NCBI GenBank assembly: GCA_910586765.1
Contig: CAJUJJ010000006.1
Coordinates: 1 to 64,000 of the forward strand
From: an uncultured Clostridia bacterium
GTDB taxonomy: Bacteria > Bacillota > Clostridia > Lachnospirales > Anaerotignaceae
Length of the DNA: 64,000 bases
Direction: 5' to 3'
Within the stretch, counting starts at the first letter, position 1. Each line of letters opens with the position of its first letter. The position numbers and the translations under genes are program-made. This document shows positions 24,812-34,099 of this stretch, piece by piece. Under the pieces are notes generated by a model, which was not told where the DNA came from, made no database searches, and saw only the letters and a list, made by a program, of their open reading frames with translations.

Positions 24812-25879
24812 ATGAAAAAGTATGTAAGTGTGGCTGTGATGATAGTGTTGTCATTTATGAGCGTGACAAGTAATGCCTTTGCTAAAGAAAATGGTGTTAC
24901 AATATTGCCAAAAGAACAAACAACAGTAATACAGCAACAAAATGTAATAAATGCTGATGATATTGAAATATCAGAAATAGAAATAACAAGTGTAGAGCCT
25001 ATAAAATCTGATATAACAGAAATAGATACTAATGATGTTGTTGTGAAATGGCAAGAAAATGCTGTACAAGAACAAGAGAATGAAATTGCTTTTGTAGAAG
25101 AAACAGTTGCTCCAGAGGATTATATCCCTGTGTTGATGTATCACCATTTTAAAGAGGAAGAAGTGCCAGATGGAGATGGAGCAAATATCAATATAGAAGA
25201 ATTTGAACAGCATTTAAAGGCATTGAATGAGGCAGGGTATACCACTATTTTTCTGAATGACTTAAACCATGTTATGCAACAAGTGCAGGAAGGAAAAGAA
25301 ATGGGTATCACACAGCCAGAACTGCATATGAATGGGAAGTATGTTGTAATAACAATAGATGATGGATATAGAAGTAATTATGAACTTGCGTATCCGCTTT
25401 TAAAAAAATATAATATGAAAGCTTGTATTTCAGTAATAACATCTCGTATACATCATGGATATATTTATACAGAAAAAGAAATTGATAAAATGAGCTGGGA
25501 CAATTTGAATGAAATGCAGCAAAGTGGGTTAATAGAGATATTTAGCCACACATATGACCATAAACCAGTAGAAGATAGAGTATATGAAGATGTACGTTCT
25601 TCTGTAACAAAAGGGGAAGAAATGCTTGATAAAGAACTAGAGGTCAGAAGCCCAGTAAATGTATTAACTTATCCAAATGGAAGCTATACAAAAAATATGA
25701 CAGTGCTTATGAGGGCATATATGGGATATGATTTACAGTTGACAACAAATAGTGGCGTAGTTAATAGAAATACTAGCATATTAGAGATACCAAGAATTAC
25801 AGTAAATTCTGGTTGGAGTGGGGAACAGCTTTTACAAAAGATAGAACAAACTGCACAAAAGACATTTCAAAAAGAATAA
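24812..25879 (+). CDS. Secreted polysaccharide deacetylase (NodB domain), copy 1
   Basis: The 355-residue protein has a signal peptide (SVAVMIVLSFMSVTSNAFA), a 70-residue acidic spacer, then a NodB/CE4 domain. APEDYIPVLMYHHF begins it, VVITIDDGYRSNYEL is motif 1 with the Asp pair, SHTYDHKP is motif 2 with two His ligands, and VLTYPNGSY is the later substrate-groove motif. It should remove acetyl groups from N-acetylated glycans (peptidoglycan or another wall glycan) outside the membrane. It starts 17 bases after pgk, so it is translated in the glycolytic transcript. A close paralogue follows at 26001. Confidence 0.85.
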   Translation: MKKYVSVAVMIVLSFMSVTSNAFAKENGVTILPKEQTTVIQQQNVINADDIEISEIEITSVEPIKSDITEIDTNDVVVKWQENAVQEQENEIAFVEETVAPEDYIPVLMYHHFKEEEVPDGDGANINIEEFEQHLKALNEAGYTTIFLNDLNHVMQQVQEGKEMGITQPELHMNGKYVVITIDDGYRSNYELAYPLLKKYNMKACISVITSRIHHGYIYTEKEIDKMSWDNLNEMQQSGLIEIFSHTYDHKPVEDRVYEDVRSSVTKGEEMLDKELEVRSPVNVLTYPNGSYTKNMTVLMRAYMGYDLQLTTNSGVVNRNTSILEIPRITVNSGWSGEQLLQKIEQTAQKTFQKE

Positions 25880-26000
25880 CGTTGTAAAAAGAGAAGGTAT
25901 TTATACACAGATAAAATATAATTAGTGTTATTGCCTTAGTAGAAATTTAATATTTTCATATTAAGTTGGTGAAAGCATATATGACTGAGAGAAAAATGCT

Positions 26001-27050
26001 ATGAAAAAATATATAATAATGGGTATTATGATGTGCTTTTTGGCAGTAAATGTTTCAATAACTGCATTTGCAGAAGAAAACAGCGATATGAAAATACAAA
26101 AGAAAGTATTACAACAACAAAAAGAAATAAATATAACACAATATTGTATGTCAAAACAATTAAAACAAAAAAGAATTGCTCCAGAGGATTATATCCCTGT
26201 GCTGATGTATCATCATTTTGAAAATGGAGAAATTGAGGCTGGTAATGGAGTAGTTGTTGGTATAAATGAATTTGAGGAACATATAAAAGCGTTGCAGCAG
26301 GCAGGATATACTACCATTTTTTTGAGTGACTTATATGATATTATGAAGCAGTCAAAAGAGAATGGAAAACAGCCAGAAATGAAACTAAATAAAAAATATG
26401 TTGTAATAACAATAGATGATGGATATAAAAGTAATTATGAGCTTGTGTATCCCTTGTTACAAAAATATAATGTAAAAGCAAGCATTTCTGTAATCACTTC
26501 ATTGATGTGTGCAGATTGTGAGGATTTAGAAGCATGGGAAACTGAAAAAATGAATTGGGAAAATCTGAATGAAATGCAAAACAGCGGCTTAGTAGAAATA
26601 TATAACCATACATATGACCATAAACCAGTAGGAGATAGGACATATGAAGATGTGTATTATTCTATAAAAAAGGGCGAAGATATGCTTGATGAAAATTTGC
26701 AAAAAAGAAGTCCTGTCAAAGTGCTGACATATCCTAATGGAAATTATAGAAAAGATATTGCAGTATCCATACAACGTGATATAGGGTATGATTTACAAAT
26801 TACAACAAATTTTGATGTTGTAGATAGAAATACAAGTATGTTAGAAATTCCTAGAATTACAGTGGATTCTGGCTATACAGGGGAACAGCTTCTACAATTA
26901 ATAGAGCAAACAGCAGTTACTACATTTCAAAAAAAAAGCCTTTTTTTTAAAGTGTTCAGACATAAATTAAGAGTAACTGGAGTAATTGGTTTGATTGTTT
27001 TAGCCATATTATTTAAAATTGTAAAAGTAAGAAATAAAAAAATAATATAA
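26001..27050 (+). CDS. Secreted polysaccharide deacetylase (NodB domain), copy 2, C-terminally anchored
   Basis: The 349-residue paralogue of 24812-25879 has a signal peptide (IMGIMMCFLAVNVSITAFA), the same APEDYIPVLMYHHF start, VVITIDDGYKSNYEL, NHTYDHKP and VLTYPNGNY. In motif 2 the copy-1 Ser is Asn (YNHTYDHKP); the His ligands remain. Unlike copy 1 it ends with a hydrophobic helix (TGVIGLIVLAILFKIVKV) and a basic tail, so it is probably fixed to the membrane. It ends 24 bases before tpiA. The two copies may give released and anchored forms of the same activity. Confidence 0.85.
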   Translation: MKKYIIMGIMMCFLAVNVSITAFAEENSDMKIQKKVLQQQKEINITQYCMSKQLKQKRIAPEDYIPVLMYHHFENGEIEAGNGVVVGINEFEEHIKALQQAGYTTIFLSDLYDIMKQSKENGKQPEMKLNKKYVVITIDDGYKSNYELVYPLLQKYNVKASISVITSLMCADCEDLEAWETEKMNWENLNEMQNSGLVEIYNHTYDHKPVGDRTYEDVYYSIKKGEDMLDENLQKRSPVKVLTYPNGNYRKDIAVSIQRDIGYDLQITTNFDVVDRNTSMLEIPRITVDSGYTGEQLLQLIEQTAVTTFQKKSLFFKVFRHKLRVTGVIGLIVLAILFKIVKVRNKKII

Positions 27051-27074
27051 ATAGGAGAAAGAGGGTATTTTAGT

Positions 27075-27818
27075 ATGAGAAAGAAAATTGTTGCAGGAAA
27101 TTGGAAAATGAACAAAACACCAAAACAGGCAGCAGAATTGTGTGCATTGTTAAAAGACAAAGTAAATACAGATAAAGTAGATGTAGTATTTTGTGTACCA
27201 GCAGTAGATATTGCTACAGTAGTGGAAGCAGTAAAAGGAACAAATATTGCAGTTGGTGCAGAAAATATGCACTTTGAAGAAAGCGGAGCATATACAGGAG
27301 AAATTGCACCAGCAATGCTGACAGAAATGGGCGTAAAATATGTAGTAATAGGACATTCTGAAAGACGTGAATATTTTGGAGAAACAGATGCAACAGTAAA
27401 TAAAAAAGTAAAAAAAGCATTAGAACATAATTTAGTGCCTATTATGTGCTGTGGAGAAACATTAGAGCAAAGAGAAATGGGAATCAATATTGAAATCGTG
27501 CGTATGCAGGTAAAAGCAGGACTGTATGGTTTGAGTGCTGATGATGTAAAAAAAGTAGTAATAGCATATGAACCAATATGGGCAATCGGTACAGGTAAAA
27601 CTGCAACAAGCGAACAAGCACAAGAAGTTTGCTGTGCAATTAGACAGGTTGTAGGAGAAGTGTATGGAAAAGAAACAGCAGAAACAGTTCGCATACAGTA
27701 TGGCGGTAGTGTAAATGGAAAAAATGCAGCAGAATTGTTTGCAATGGCAGATATTGATGGTGGTTTAGTAGGCGGAGCAAGCTTAAAAGAAGAATTTGCA
27801 AGTATTGTAAATTATTAA
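27075..27818 (+). CDS. tpiA: Triosephosphate isomerase
   Basis: The 247-residue protein begins RKKIVAGNWKMNKTP (Lys near residue 12), with electrophile His in VVIGHSERR, catalytic Glu in AYEPIWAIGTGKTA (near residue 165) and the phosphate loop YGGSVN. It interconverts glyceraldehyde-3-phosphate and dihydroxyacetone phosphate. It is 24 bases after the second deacetylase gene and 160 bases before gpmI; the length is standard. Confidence 0.97.
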   Translation: MRKKIVAGNWKMNKTPKQAAELCALLKDKVNTDKVDVVFCVPAVDIATVVEAVKGTNIAVGAENMHFEESGAYTGEIAPAMLTEMGVKYVVIGHSERREYFGETDATVNKKVKKALEHNLVPIMCCGETLEQREMGINIEIVRMQVKAGLYGLSADDVKKVVIAYEPIWAIGTGKTATSEQAQEVCCAIRQVVGEVYGKETAETVRIQYGGSVNGKNAAELFAMADIDGGLVGGASLKEEFASIVNY

Positions 27819-27977
27819 TCAGTAAATGAGAGATAGGTATTTTTTAACATATGAAATAGGGAGAGAAAACTCCATATATAAAAACGTAAACAAATTTTGT
27901 GAAGTTTTTCATTATAGGAGAAAATAATTGCAATATTGAGCAGTTATATTTTGTTATCTGAAAATAAGGAGGATATT

Positions 27978-29525
27978 ATGAGTAAGAAAACGACAGTTTT
28001 AATGATATTAGATGGTTTTGGCATAAATGACAAAACAGAAGGAAATGCTATTAAACAGGCAAATACACCTACAATAGATAAAATCATTGAAAAATATCCT
28101 TGTGTAAAAGGCTATGCGAGTGGACTTGATGTAGGATTGCCAGATGGTCAAATGGGAAATTCAGAAGTAGGACACTTAAATATAGGAGCAGGACGTATTG
28201 TATATCAAGAATTGACAAGAATTACAAAAGCAATAGAAGATGGCGATTTTTATGAAAATGAGGAATTGCTCAAAGCAGTAGAAAATTGTAAAAATAATGA
28301 TAGTGCATTGCATTTGTTTGGATTGCTTTCAGATGGCGGTGTGCATAGTCATAATACACATTTGTATGCTTTGCTTCAACTGGCAAAAAGAAATGGATTG
28401 GAAAAAGTATTTGTACATTGCTTTTTAGATGGTAGAGATACACCACCATCATCAGGTGTAGATTATTTGGCACAATTAGAGGCAAAAATGAGAGAAATAG
28501 GCGTTGGTAAAATTGCCACAGTATCAGGACGTTATTATGCTATGGATAGAGATAAACGTTGGGAAAGAGTACAAGTAGCATATGATGCCATTGTGTCAGG
28601 AAAAGGTGTTACAGCAACAAGTTCAGAAGAATGTATCAAAGCATCTTATGCAGATGGAAAAACAGATGAATTTGTGTTGCCAACAGTAATTACAAATGAG
28701 GAAGGAAAAGCAATCGGAACAATAAAAGATAAAGATTCTATTGTATTCTTTAATTTCCGCCCAGATAGAGCAAGAGAAATTACAAGAACATTCTGCGATA
28801 AAGAATTTGACGGTTTTGAGAGAGTAAATGCACCAAAAGATATTACATTTGTGTGCTTTACAGAATATGATGTAACCATTGAAAATAAATTAGTAGCATT
28901 TAAGCCACAAAGATTAACAAATACATTGGGAGAATATATTTCATCATTGGGATTAAAACAGCTTAGAACAGCAGAAACAGAAAAATATGCACACGTTACA
29001 TTTTTCTTTAATGGCGGTGTAGAAGAACCAAATCCAAATGAAGATAGATGGTTAGTACCTTCTCCAAAAGTTGCGACATATGATTTACAGCCAGAAATGA
29101 GTGCAATAGGTGTAACTGATGGATTGGTAAAAGCAATCAATTCTAAAGAATATGATTTGATTATAATAAATTATGCAAATCCAGATATGGTAGGACATAC
29201 AGGAGTGCTCTCCGCAGCAATCAAAGCAATCGAAACAATAGACAGTTGTTTAGAAAGAGTGTTGAAAGCATTGATTGATGTAAATGGTCAAATGTTTATT
29301 TGTGCAGACCACGGTAATAGCGACCAGCTTGTGGATTATACTACAGGAGAACCATTTACAGCACATACAACAAATCCAGTACCATTTATATTGGTAAATT
29401 ATACAGATGGCATTGGTTTGAGAGAAGGCGGAAAATTAGCTGATATTGCACCAACATTGTTGGATATGATGGATATTAAAAAACCTGCTGAAATGACAGG
29501 AGAAAGTTTATTGATTAGTAAATAA
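27978..29525 (+). CDS. gpmI: 2,3-bisphosphoglycerate-independent phosphoglycerate mutase
   Basis: The 515-residue protein has alkaline-phosphatase-type metal motifs: VLMILDGFGIND at the start, the phosphoserine site MGNSEVGHLNIGAGR, HCFLDGRDTPP, NYANPDMVGHTG and ADHGNSDQ. It converts 3-phosphoglycerate to 2-phosphoglycerate with Mn2+. The ATG at 27978 follows AAGGAGGATATT, so 14 earlier in-frame codons are excluded. The 160-base gap after tpiA contains no ORF; a separate promoter there is possible but not evident. Confidence 0.97.
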   Translation: MSKKTTVLMILDGFGINDKTEGNAIKQANTPTIDKIIEKYPCVKGYASGLDVGLPDGQMGNSEVGHLNIGAGRIVYQELTRITKAIEDGDFYENEELLKAVENCKNNDSALHLFGLLSDGGVHSHNTHLYALLQLAKRNGLEKVFVHCFLDGRDTPPSSGVDYLAQLEAKMREIGVGKIATVSGRYYAMDRDKRWERVQVAYDAIVSGKGVTATSSEECIKASYADGKTDEFVLPTVITNEEGKAIGTIKDKDSIVFFNFRPDRAREITRTFCDKEFDGFERVNAPKDITFVCFTEYDVTIENKLVAFKPQRLTNTLGEYISSLGLKQLRTAETEKYAHVTFFFNGGVEEPNPNEDRWLVPSPKVATYDLQPEMSAIGVTDGLVKAINSKEYDLIIINYANPDMVGHTGVLSAAIKAIETIDSCLERVLKALIDVNGQMFICADHGNSDQLVDYTTGEPFTAHTTNPVPFILVNYTDGIGLREGGKLADIAPTLLDMMDIKKPAEMTGESLLISK

Positions 29526-29636
29526 AATTTTGTGATATTTGATGAAAATATGTATTTTTGGTTGAAAATGAGATAAAAGTTTGCTAAAATATACCAAGAC
29601 ATACTATAAACAAAAGCAAGAAAGGACGTGTCATAT

Positions 29637-30095
29637 ATGAAACTTGCTGAAGCATTGATTGAAAGGGCAGAAATTCAAAAAAGAAATGTACAGCTTTTCA
29701 ATCGTATTACGAGCAATGTAATGGTGCAGGAGGGAGATATTCCCGCAGAAGAACCAGAAGAATTGATTGCAGAATATGAAGAAAATATGAAACGTCTGTT
29801 ATTTCTTGTGCAAAAAATAAATAAAACAAATGATACCACACCATTTGGTAATGGAACTGTAGCAGATGCCATTGCCCAAAGAGATAACTTGAAAACAAAA
29901 ATTGGTATATATCGCTCTGTGTATGAAGCAGCTACAATACGTCAAGAACGTTATAATACAAAAGAAATTAAATTTGTGAGATGTATTGATGCAAAGGCGT
30001 TGCAACATACTATAAATGAACTTTCTAAACAATATAGAGAAATTGATACAAAATTACAGGGGATTAATTGGACTGTAGATTTAATAGAAAGTTAA
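29637..30095 (+). CDS. DIP1984 family protein of unknown function
   Basis: The 152-residue protein is largely alpha-helical, beginning MKLAEALIERAEIQKR and carrying NGTVADAIAQRDNLKTK and a C-terminal helix LSKQYREIDTKLQ. This pattern matches the DIP1984 family, known from actinobacterial and Firmicute genomes but without a defined role that I can state. AAGGA ten bases before the ATG at 29637 supports that start over the GTG three codons earlier. It is on the same strand as gpmI and eno, between them, with a structured RNA downstream. Confidence 0.7.
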   Translation: MKLAEALIERAEIQKRNVQLFNRITSNVMVQEGDIPAEEPEELIAEYEENMKRLLFLVQKINKTNDTTPFGNGTVADAIAQRDNLKTKIGIYRSVYEAATIRQERYNTKEIKFVRCIDAKALQHTINELSKQYREIDTKLQGINWTVDLIES

Positions 30096-30103
30096 AAAAT
30101 GGA

Positions 30104-30290
30104 TAAGAAAAGATAAAATGCGTAGTGCGACCTAGTCAGGAGGGAAAACCTGTACGACATTTGGGGCATCGGACTTGTGCTAATATTGTTATTGTAAAAG
30201 TCAATAATGTTACAATAGTATAGTGTAATGAGTATTGTAAAAACCAGTGCTGGTTTTATCTTTTCAAGGGCGGGTGTGGGGAAGGTGTAG
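30104..30290 (+). ncRNA. Putative structured RNA upstream of eno
   Basis: The 305-base gap before eno holds a compact folded segment. A 12-bp perfect closing helix pairs GAAAAGATAAAA (30107-30118) with TTTTATCTTTTC (30254-30265). Inside, TATTG-TTATTG (30184-30194) pairs with CAATAA (30202-30207) and CAATA (30213-30217) around a 5-nt bulge. CAGG/CCTG (30137-30152) and ACCA/TGGT (30243-30254) form further stems. The stretch 30121-30180 and the following AAGGGCGGGTGTGGGG are much richer in G than anything nearby. There is no ORF. The raiA noncoding RNA class of Clostridia is one candidate, from memory only; a cis-acting leader of eno is another. Confidence 0.65.
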
Positions 30291-30399
30291 TAAAGAAATG
30301 TAATGTTAACAATAGTATAATAGCTTTTTAAAAATGAAAGGTTATTTACTATGATGATAAAAGCAATAAAATTTAAAAATAAAGAGGAGGAAAGAGAAC

Positions 30400-31713
30400 A
30401 TGAAAAGTTATATTGAAATTACTGATGTTCACGCAAGAGAGGTATTGGATTCCAGAGGCAATCCAACAGTAGAAGTAGAGGTAGTAGTAGAAGATAATGT
30501 AGTAGGTAGAGCTGCAGTACCTTCTGGTGCATCTACAGGTGCTTTTGAAGCAGTTGAAATGCGTGACGGCGGTTCCAGATATGTTGGAGCTGGTGTACAA
30601 GATGCAGTAAACAATGTAAACGATGTCATTGCAGATGCTATTATTGGTATGAATGCACTTGACCAAGTAGCAATCGATACAAAAATGATTGAAATGGACG
30701 GCACACCAAATAAAGCAAAATTGGGTGCAAATGCAATACTTGGTGTATCTATGGCAGTAGCAAAAGCAGCAGCAGAAGCATTAAAAATGCCATTATATCA
30801 ATATCTTGGTGGTTTCAATGCAAAAACAATGCCAGTTCCTATGATGAACATTATGAATGGTGGTAAACACGCTGATAACACAGTAGATATTCAAGAATTT
30901 ATGATTATGCCTGTTGGAGCACCAACATTTAAAGAAGCATTGAGAATGTGTGCAGAAATTTATCATAACTTGAAAAGCGTTCTCAAAGGAAAAGGACTTT
31001 CTACAGCAGTTGGTGATGAAGGCGGTTTTGCTCCTGACCTTCCAACAGCAGATGCAGTAATTGATTTAATTAAGGAAGCAGTAGAAAAAGCTGGTTATAA
31101 ATGGGGAGAAGATATTAAAATTGCTATGGACCCTGCTTCTACAGAACTTTATGATGAAAAAGATGGAAAATATCACTTCCCTGGCGAAAGCAAAATGACA
31201 GGAAAAGATGTTGTAAGAACATCAGCAGAAATGGTAGAATTCTGGAAAGCTCTTTGTGACAAATACCCAATCATCTCTATTGAAGACGGTTTAGCAGAAG
31301 AAGACTGGGAAGGCTGGCAGTTGTTGACAAAAGAATTGGGCGACAAAGTACAGCTTGTAGGCGATGACTTATTTGTAACAAATACAGAAAGATTGCAAAA
31401 AGGTATTGATTTGAAAGCTGGTAATGCAATATTGATTAAAGTAAATCAAATTGGTACATTAACAGAAACATTCAATGCAATACAGTTGGCAAACAGAAAC
31501 AATATGACAGCAGTAGTATCTCACCGTTCTGGTGAAACAGAAGATGCTACAATCGCTGACATCGTTGTAGCTGTAAATGCTGGTCAAATTAAAACAGGTG
31601 CACCTGCAAGAACAGACCGTGTTGCAAAATACAATCAGTTGTTGAGAATTGAAGAAGAATTAGGCGATATAGCAGAATATTTAGGCTTAAAAGCATGGTT
31701 CAATTTAAAATAA
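30400..31713 (+). CDS. eno: Enolase
   Basis: The 437-residue protein contains the enolase signatures ARE-VLDSRGNPTVEVEV, VGDEGGFAPDL, SIEDGLAEEDWEGW, VGDDLFVTN, a catalytic Lys in LIKVNQIGTLTET and SHRSGETED. It dehydrates 2-phosphoglycerate to phosphoenolpyruvate with Mg2+. RBS AGAGGAGGAAAG. The 5' region includes a structured RNA and a short AT-rich section with a TATAAT-like element near 30315, so it may have its own promoter in addition to read-through from gpmI. A terminator follows 26 bases after the stop. Confidence 0.97.
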   Translation: MKSYIEITDVHAREVLDSRGNPTVEVEVVVEDNVVGRAAVPSGASTGAFEAVEMRDGGSRYVGAGVQDAVNNVNDVIADAIIGMNALDQVAIDTKMIEMDGTPNKAKLGANAILGVSMAVAKAAAEALKMPLYQYLGGFNAKTMPVPMMNIMNGGKHADNTVDIQEFMIMPVGAPTFKEALRMCAEIYHNLKSVLKGKGLSTAVGDEGGFAPDLPTADAVIDLIKEAVEKAGYKWGEDIKIAMDPASTELYDEKDGKYHFPGESKMTGKDVVRTSAEMVEFWKALCDKYPIISIEDGLAEEDWEGWQLLTKELGDKVQLVGDDLFVTNTERLQKGIDLKAGNAILIKVNQIGTLTETFNAIQLANRNNMTAVVSHRSGETEDATIADIVVAVNAGQIKTGAPARTDRVAKYNQLLRIEEELGDIAEYLGLKAWFNLK

Positions 31714-31738
31714 TAATATAATATGCTTTTCGTACAAG

Positions 31739-31766
31739 CCCTCCATTTAAAAAAATGGGGGGTTTT
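31739..31766 (+). terminator. Terminator after eno
   Basis: CCCTCCATTT/AAATGGGGGG hairpin followed by TTTT. It closes the glycolytic gene cluster. Confidence 0.85.
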
Positions 31767-31854
31767 GTTATGTTAAAAAATAATGTTGATAGATATTAAG
31801 AAAAGTGGTACATTTGTAATATAATGATACCAAAAAAGAAAGGAAGGGAATTGT

Positions 31855-32730
31855 ATGTTACATATGAATACGATATTGTATATGATGTCAGCACTAATGG
31901 TAGGGGGAGGAATGACACCAGTAGTAAATATAGAAGAAAATCCTATTGTGATAATAGAAAATGAAAAAACAGAAGCAGAATATGACCCAGTAGAAGTACC
32001 ACCTCAGCCACAACAAAATAATGCTGCTGTAGGATACCATGACAGAAAATCGTGGTGGTTTAAAAGAAATAGTGAAAATATGCCACCATCAGCACAACAA
32101 GATATAGCAATAGATAAATATGATGCATATTATTTGGGAGATACACAAAGAAAAACAATTTATTTGACATTTGATGAAGGCTATGAAAATGGATATAGTG
32201 AAAAAATATTGGATATATTGAAAGAAAATGATGTCAAAGCAGCATTTTTTGTAACAAAGTCCTATATAAGAGATAATACAGAATTGATAAAAAGAATGGT
32301 AGCAGAAGGACATGTTGTAGGAAATCATAGTGTAACACACCCAGATATGACAAAATTGACAGATGAACAAATTGCGTCAGAAATACAGGAATGTGCTGCA
32401 TATTTTAAAGAAGTAACAGGACAAGAAATGCCACATTTTTTTAGACCACCAGAAGGAGTATATAGTATACATTCTTTGGAACAAACACAGGCACAAGGAT
32501 ATAAAACGATATTTTGGAGTTTTGCATATGGAGATTGGGACGTCAATAATCAGCCCGGAAAACAGGCGGCATATGATATGGTTATGAATAATTATCATAA
32601 TGGAAGTATTATGTTGCTGCACGCTGTTTCACAGTCAAATACAGAAGCATTGCCAGATATTATAAAAAGTTTGAGAGAAAAAGGATATACATTTATGAGC
32701 TTGGAGGATTTGCCAGAAAAAGAAGTATAA
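31855..32730 (+). CDS. PdaA-like delta-lactam-biosynthetic de-N-acetylase
   Basis: The 291-residue protein has a hydrophobic N-terminal segment, a proline-rich spacer, and then WWFKRNSENMPPSAQQDI, a run typical of PdaA. Its NodB motifs are IYLTFDEGYENGYS (motif 1 with DE in place of DD, as in PdaA), GNHSVTHPDM (motif 2, two His) and FFRPPEGVYS (motif 3). The late LLHAVSQSN supplies the last His. PdaA removes the acetyl group from muramic acid before lactam formation in spore cortex peptidoglycan. This, with SpoVB-like protein, supports a sporulating host. RBS GGAAGGGAATTGT. Confidence 0.88.
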   Translation: MLHMNTILYMMSALMVGGGMTPVVNIEENPIVIIENEKTEAEYDPVEVPPQPQQNNAAVGYHDRKSWWFKRNSENMPPSAQQDIAIDKYDAYYLGDTQRKTIYLTFDEGYENGYSEKILDILKENDVKAAFFVTKSYIRDNTELIKRMVAEGHVVGNHSVTHPDMTKLTDEQIASEIQECAAYFKEVTGQEMPHFFRPPEGVYSIHSLEQTQAQGYKTIFWSFAYGDWDVNNQPGKQAAYDMVMNNYHNGSIMLLHAVSQSNTEALPDIIKSLREKGYTFMSLEDLPEKEV

Positions 32731-32757
32731 AAAATGGTATATAATGAGGTGACTGTT

Positions 32758-33249
32758 TTGAGTATTGATGTTGATATTGTAAAAGCATTTGAGGAATTGG
32801 AAGAAGAAATACAAAAATTTAATAAATTAAAACAAGAACAGCAAGAAATAGATGACGAACAAATTCTTACATCATGTGAGGTTAGTGTGTTGACAGATTT
32901 TGATGAATATATTATAACACATTATGATAAAAATAGACCCATAGGAGTAGAAGCATTTTATCAAATTCATGCGTGGCAGTGGTCAGTATTTTATGAAGGA
33001 ATAGAACTTTATTATGAAAATTTTTATCAAGACAGTGATTATAAAACAATTTTACGTGTTGCAGAGTATATAAAAGAAATTGGATATGCTGAATTTAGTG
33101 AATATTATGTTGCTCCAGCAGTAGAATATGAAGAAGTTCCAGAGGAAGAATGGGCAGGAGAAAATACAGAAATGACTTGGAATTTTTATGTAGATGTTTT
33201 AATGAAAATGAAATCAATATTGTTGGCATCGCAGAAAGAAAATCAATAA
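32758..33249 (+). CDS. Unknown small acidic protein, tandem paralogue 1
   Basis: A 163-residue protein that I cannot name. The N-terminal helix (AFEELEEEIQKFNKLKQEQ) is coiled-coil-like; the middle contains HYDKNRPIGVEAFYQIHAWQ, aromatic-rich, then EYIKEIGYAEFSEYYVAP. The end reads MTWNFYVDVLMKMKS. No signal peptide or membrane helix is present. The TTG at 32758 is preferred: GAGGTG lies seven bases upstream, and the paralogue starts in the same way. An ATG at 32734 is an alternative. Paralogue 2 follows 37 bases later. Together with the high aromatic content, this suggests a small soluble protein of an expanded, perhaps interaction-dedicated, family. Confidence 0.65.
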   Translation: MSIDVDIVKAFEELEEEIQKFNKLKQEQQEIDDEQILTSCEVSVLTDFDEYIITHYDKNRPIGVEAFYQIHAWQWSVFYEGIELYYENFYQDSDYKTILRVAEYIKEIGYAEFSEYYVAPAVEYEEVPEEEWAGENTEMTWNFYVDVLMKMKSILLASQKENQ

Positions 33250-33286
33250 TGAATACTATGTATTGTGGTTTGGGAAGGAGATTGAT

Positions 33287-33826
33287 TTGATTGTAGTAGA
33301 AATGTATCAAGAATTGGAAGAAGTGATACAAAAATTAAAAGAAGAAAAAAGAGAAAAAGGAAAAGTAAAGGAATGGCCTTCAGCATATAGTATGGTGTTT
33401 GGTAGTGAGCTATTGCCAGATTTTCATGAATATGTGGTGAGATATTATAGTAAAAATATGCCGATATGGGGGGAAGCATTTCAACAAATATATATTTGGC
33501 AGTTTGTAGCACTTTATAAAGGAAAACAAGGACTAATTGACTATTATGAGATGTTTAAAGAAAATAATAGTTGTAACATAATTGTAGCTGTTTCAAAATA
33601 TTTAAAAGAAAGTGGGTATTGTAAAATTTGTAAATATTATGTTGCTCCTATTGTAGTATATAATCAAGAAAAATTGAAATGTGTTGAATATCCGCATGAA
33701 ATGTACAATATATTGCAAAAAACAAGAGATTGGATAGTAACAGAAGAAGGTCAAAAAATGGTATGGAATTTTTATGTAGATGTTTTAATGAAAAATAAAT
33801 CAGCATTGTTGAAAAGTAAAAAATAA
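33287..33826 (+). CDS. Unknown small acidic protein, tandem paralogue 2
   Basis: The 179-residue paralogue of 32758-33249 has the same order of segments: MYQELEEVIQKLKEEKREK, RYYSKNMPIWGEAFQQIYIW, KYLKESGYCKICKYYVAP and KMVWNFYVDVLMKNKSALL. It adds about 25 residues (YPHEMYNILQKTRDWIVTEE) before the shared end. The start is a TTG after AAGGAG with six-base spacing, parallel to paralogue 1. A GAAGGGA/TCCCTTC terminator follows, so the two genes form a two-gene unit. Function unknown. Confidence 0.65.
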   Translation: MIVVEMYQELEEVIQKLKEEKREKGKVKEWPSAYSMVFGSELLPDFHEYVVRYYSKNMPIWGEAFQQIYIWQFVALYKGKQGLIDYYEMFKENNSCNIIVAVSKYLKESGYCKICKYYVAPIVVYNQEKLKCVEYPHEMYNILQKTRDWIVTEEGQKMVWNFYVDVLMKNKSALLKSKK

Positions 33827-33842
33827 AAATTGTGATGTAGAG

Positions 33843-33870
33843 AGAAGGGAAAAATCCCTTCTTTTTTTAT
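33843..33870 (+). terminator. Terminator after the tandem paralogues
   Basis: GAAGGGA-aaaa-TCCCTTC hairpin followed by seven T residues. The following 200 bases to the next gene are AT-rich; apart from the promoter at 34029 nothing is evident. Confidence 0.9.
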
Positions 33871-34028
33871 ATTTAGATATCGTTAAGTAATATGTAATAG
33901 AATGAATAAAACAAAAGAAAAAGCCAAAAAAATAACAGCAAATTGTGTTATGTATAAAAAAGAGGGGGAATAAAATGACGAAAAAAGGGATATTTTTGTA
34001 TAAAAAAAAGTAAAAAAGGGGACAGGCT

Positions 34029-34058
34029 TTGACAAATTTCTTGTACAAGTCGTGATAT
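34029..34058 (+). promoter_or_regulatory. Probable promoter of the LysM/JAMM-like gene
   Basis: Consensus -35 TTGACA, 18 bases, TGATAT as -10. The RBS GAGGAGG lies 42 bases downstream of this. Confidence 0.5.
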
Positions 34059-34099
34059 ATTGTGTATATCCTAAAATGAAATGAGGAGGTAACAAAAAA

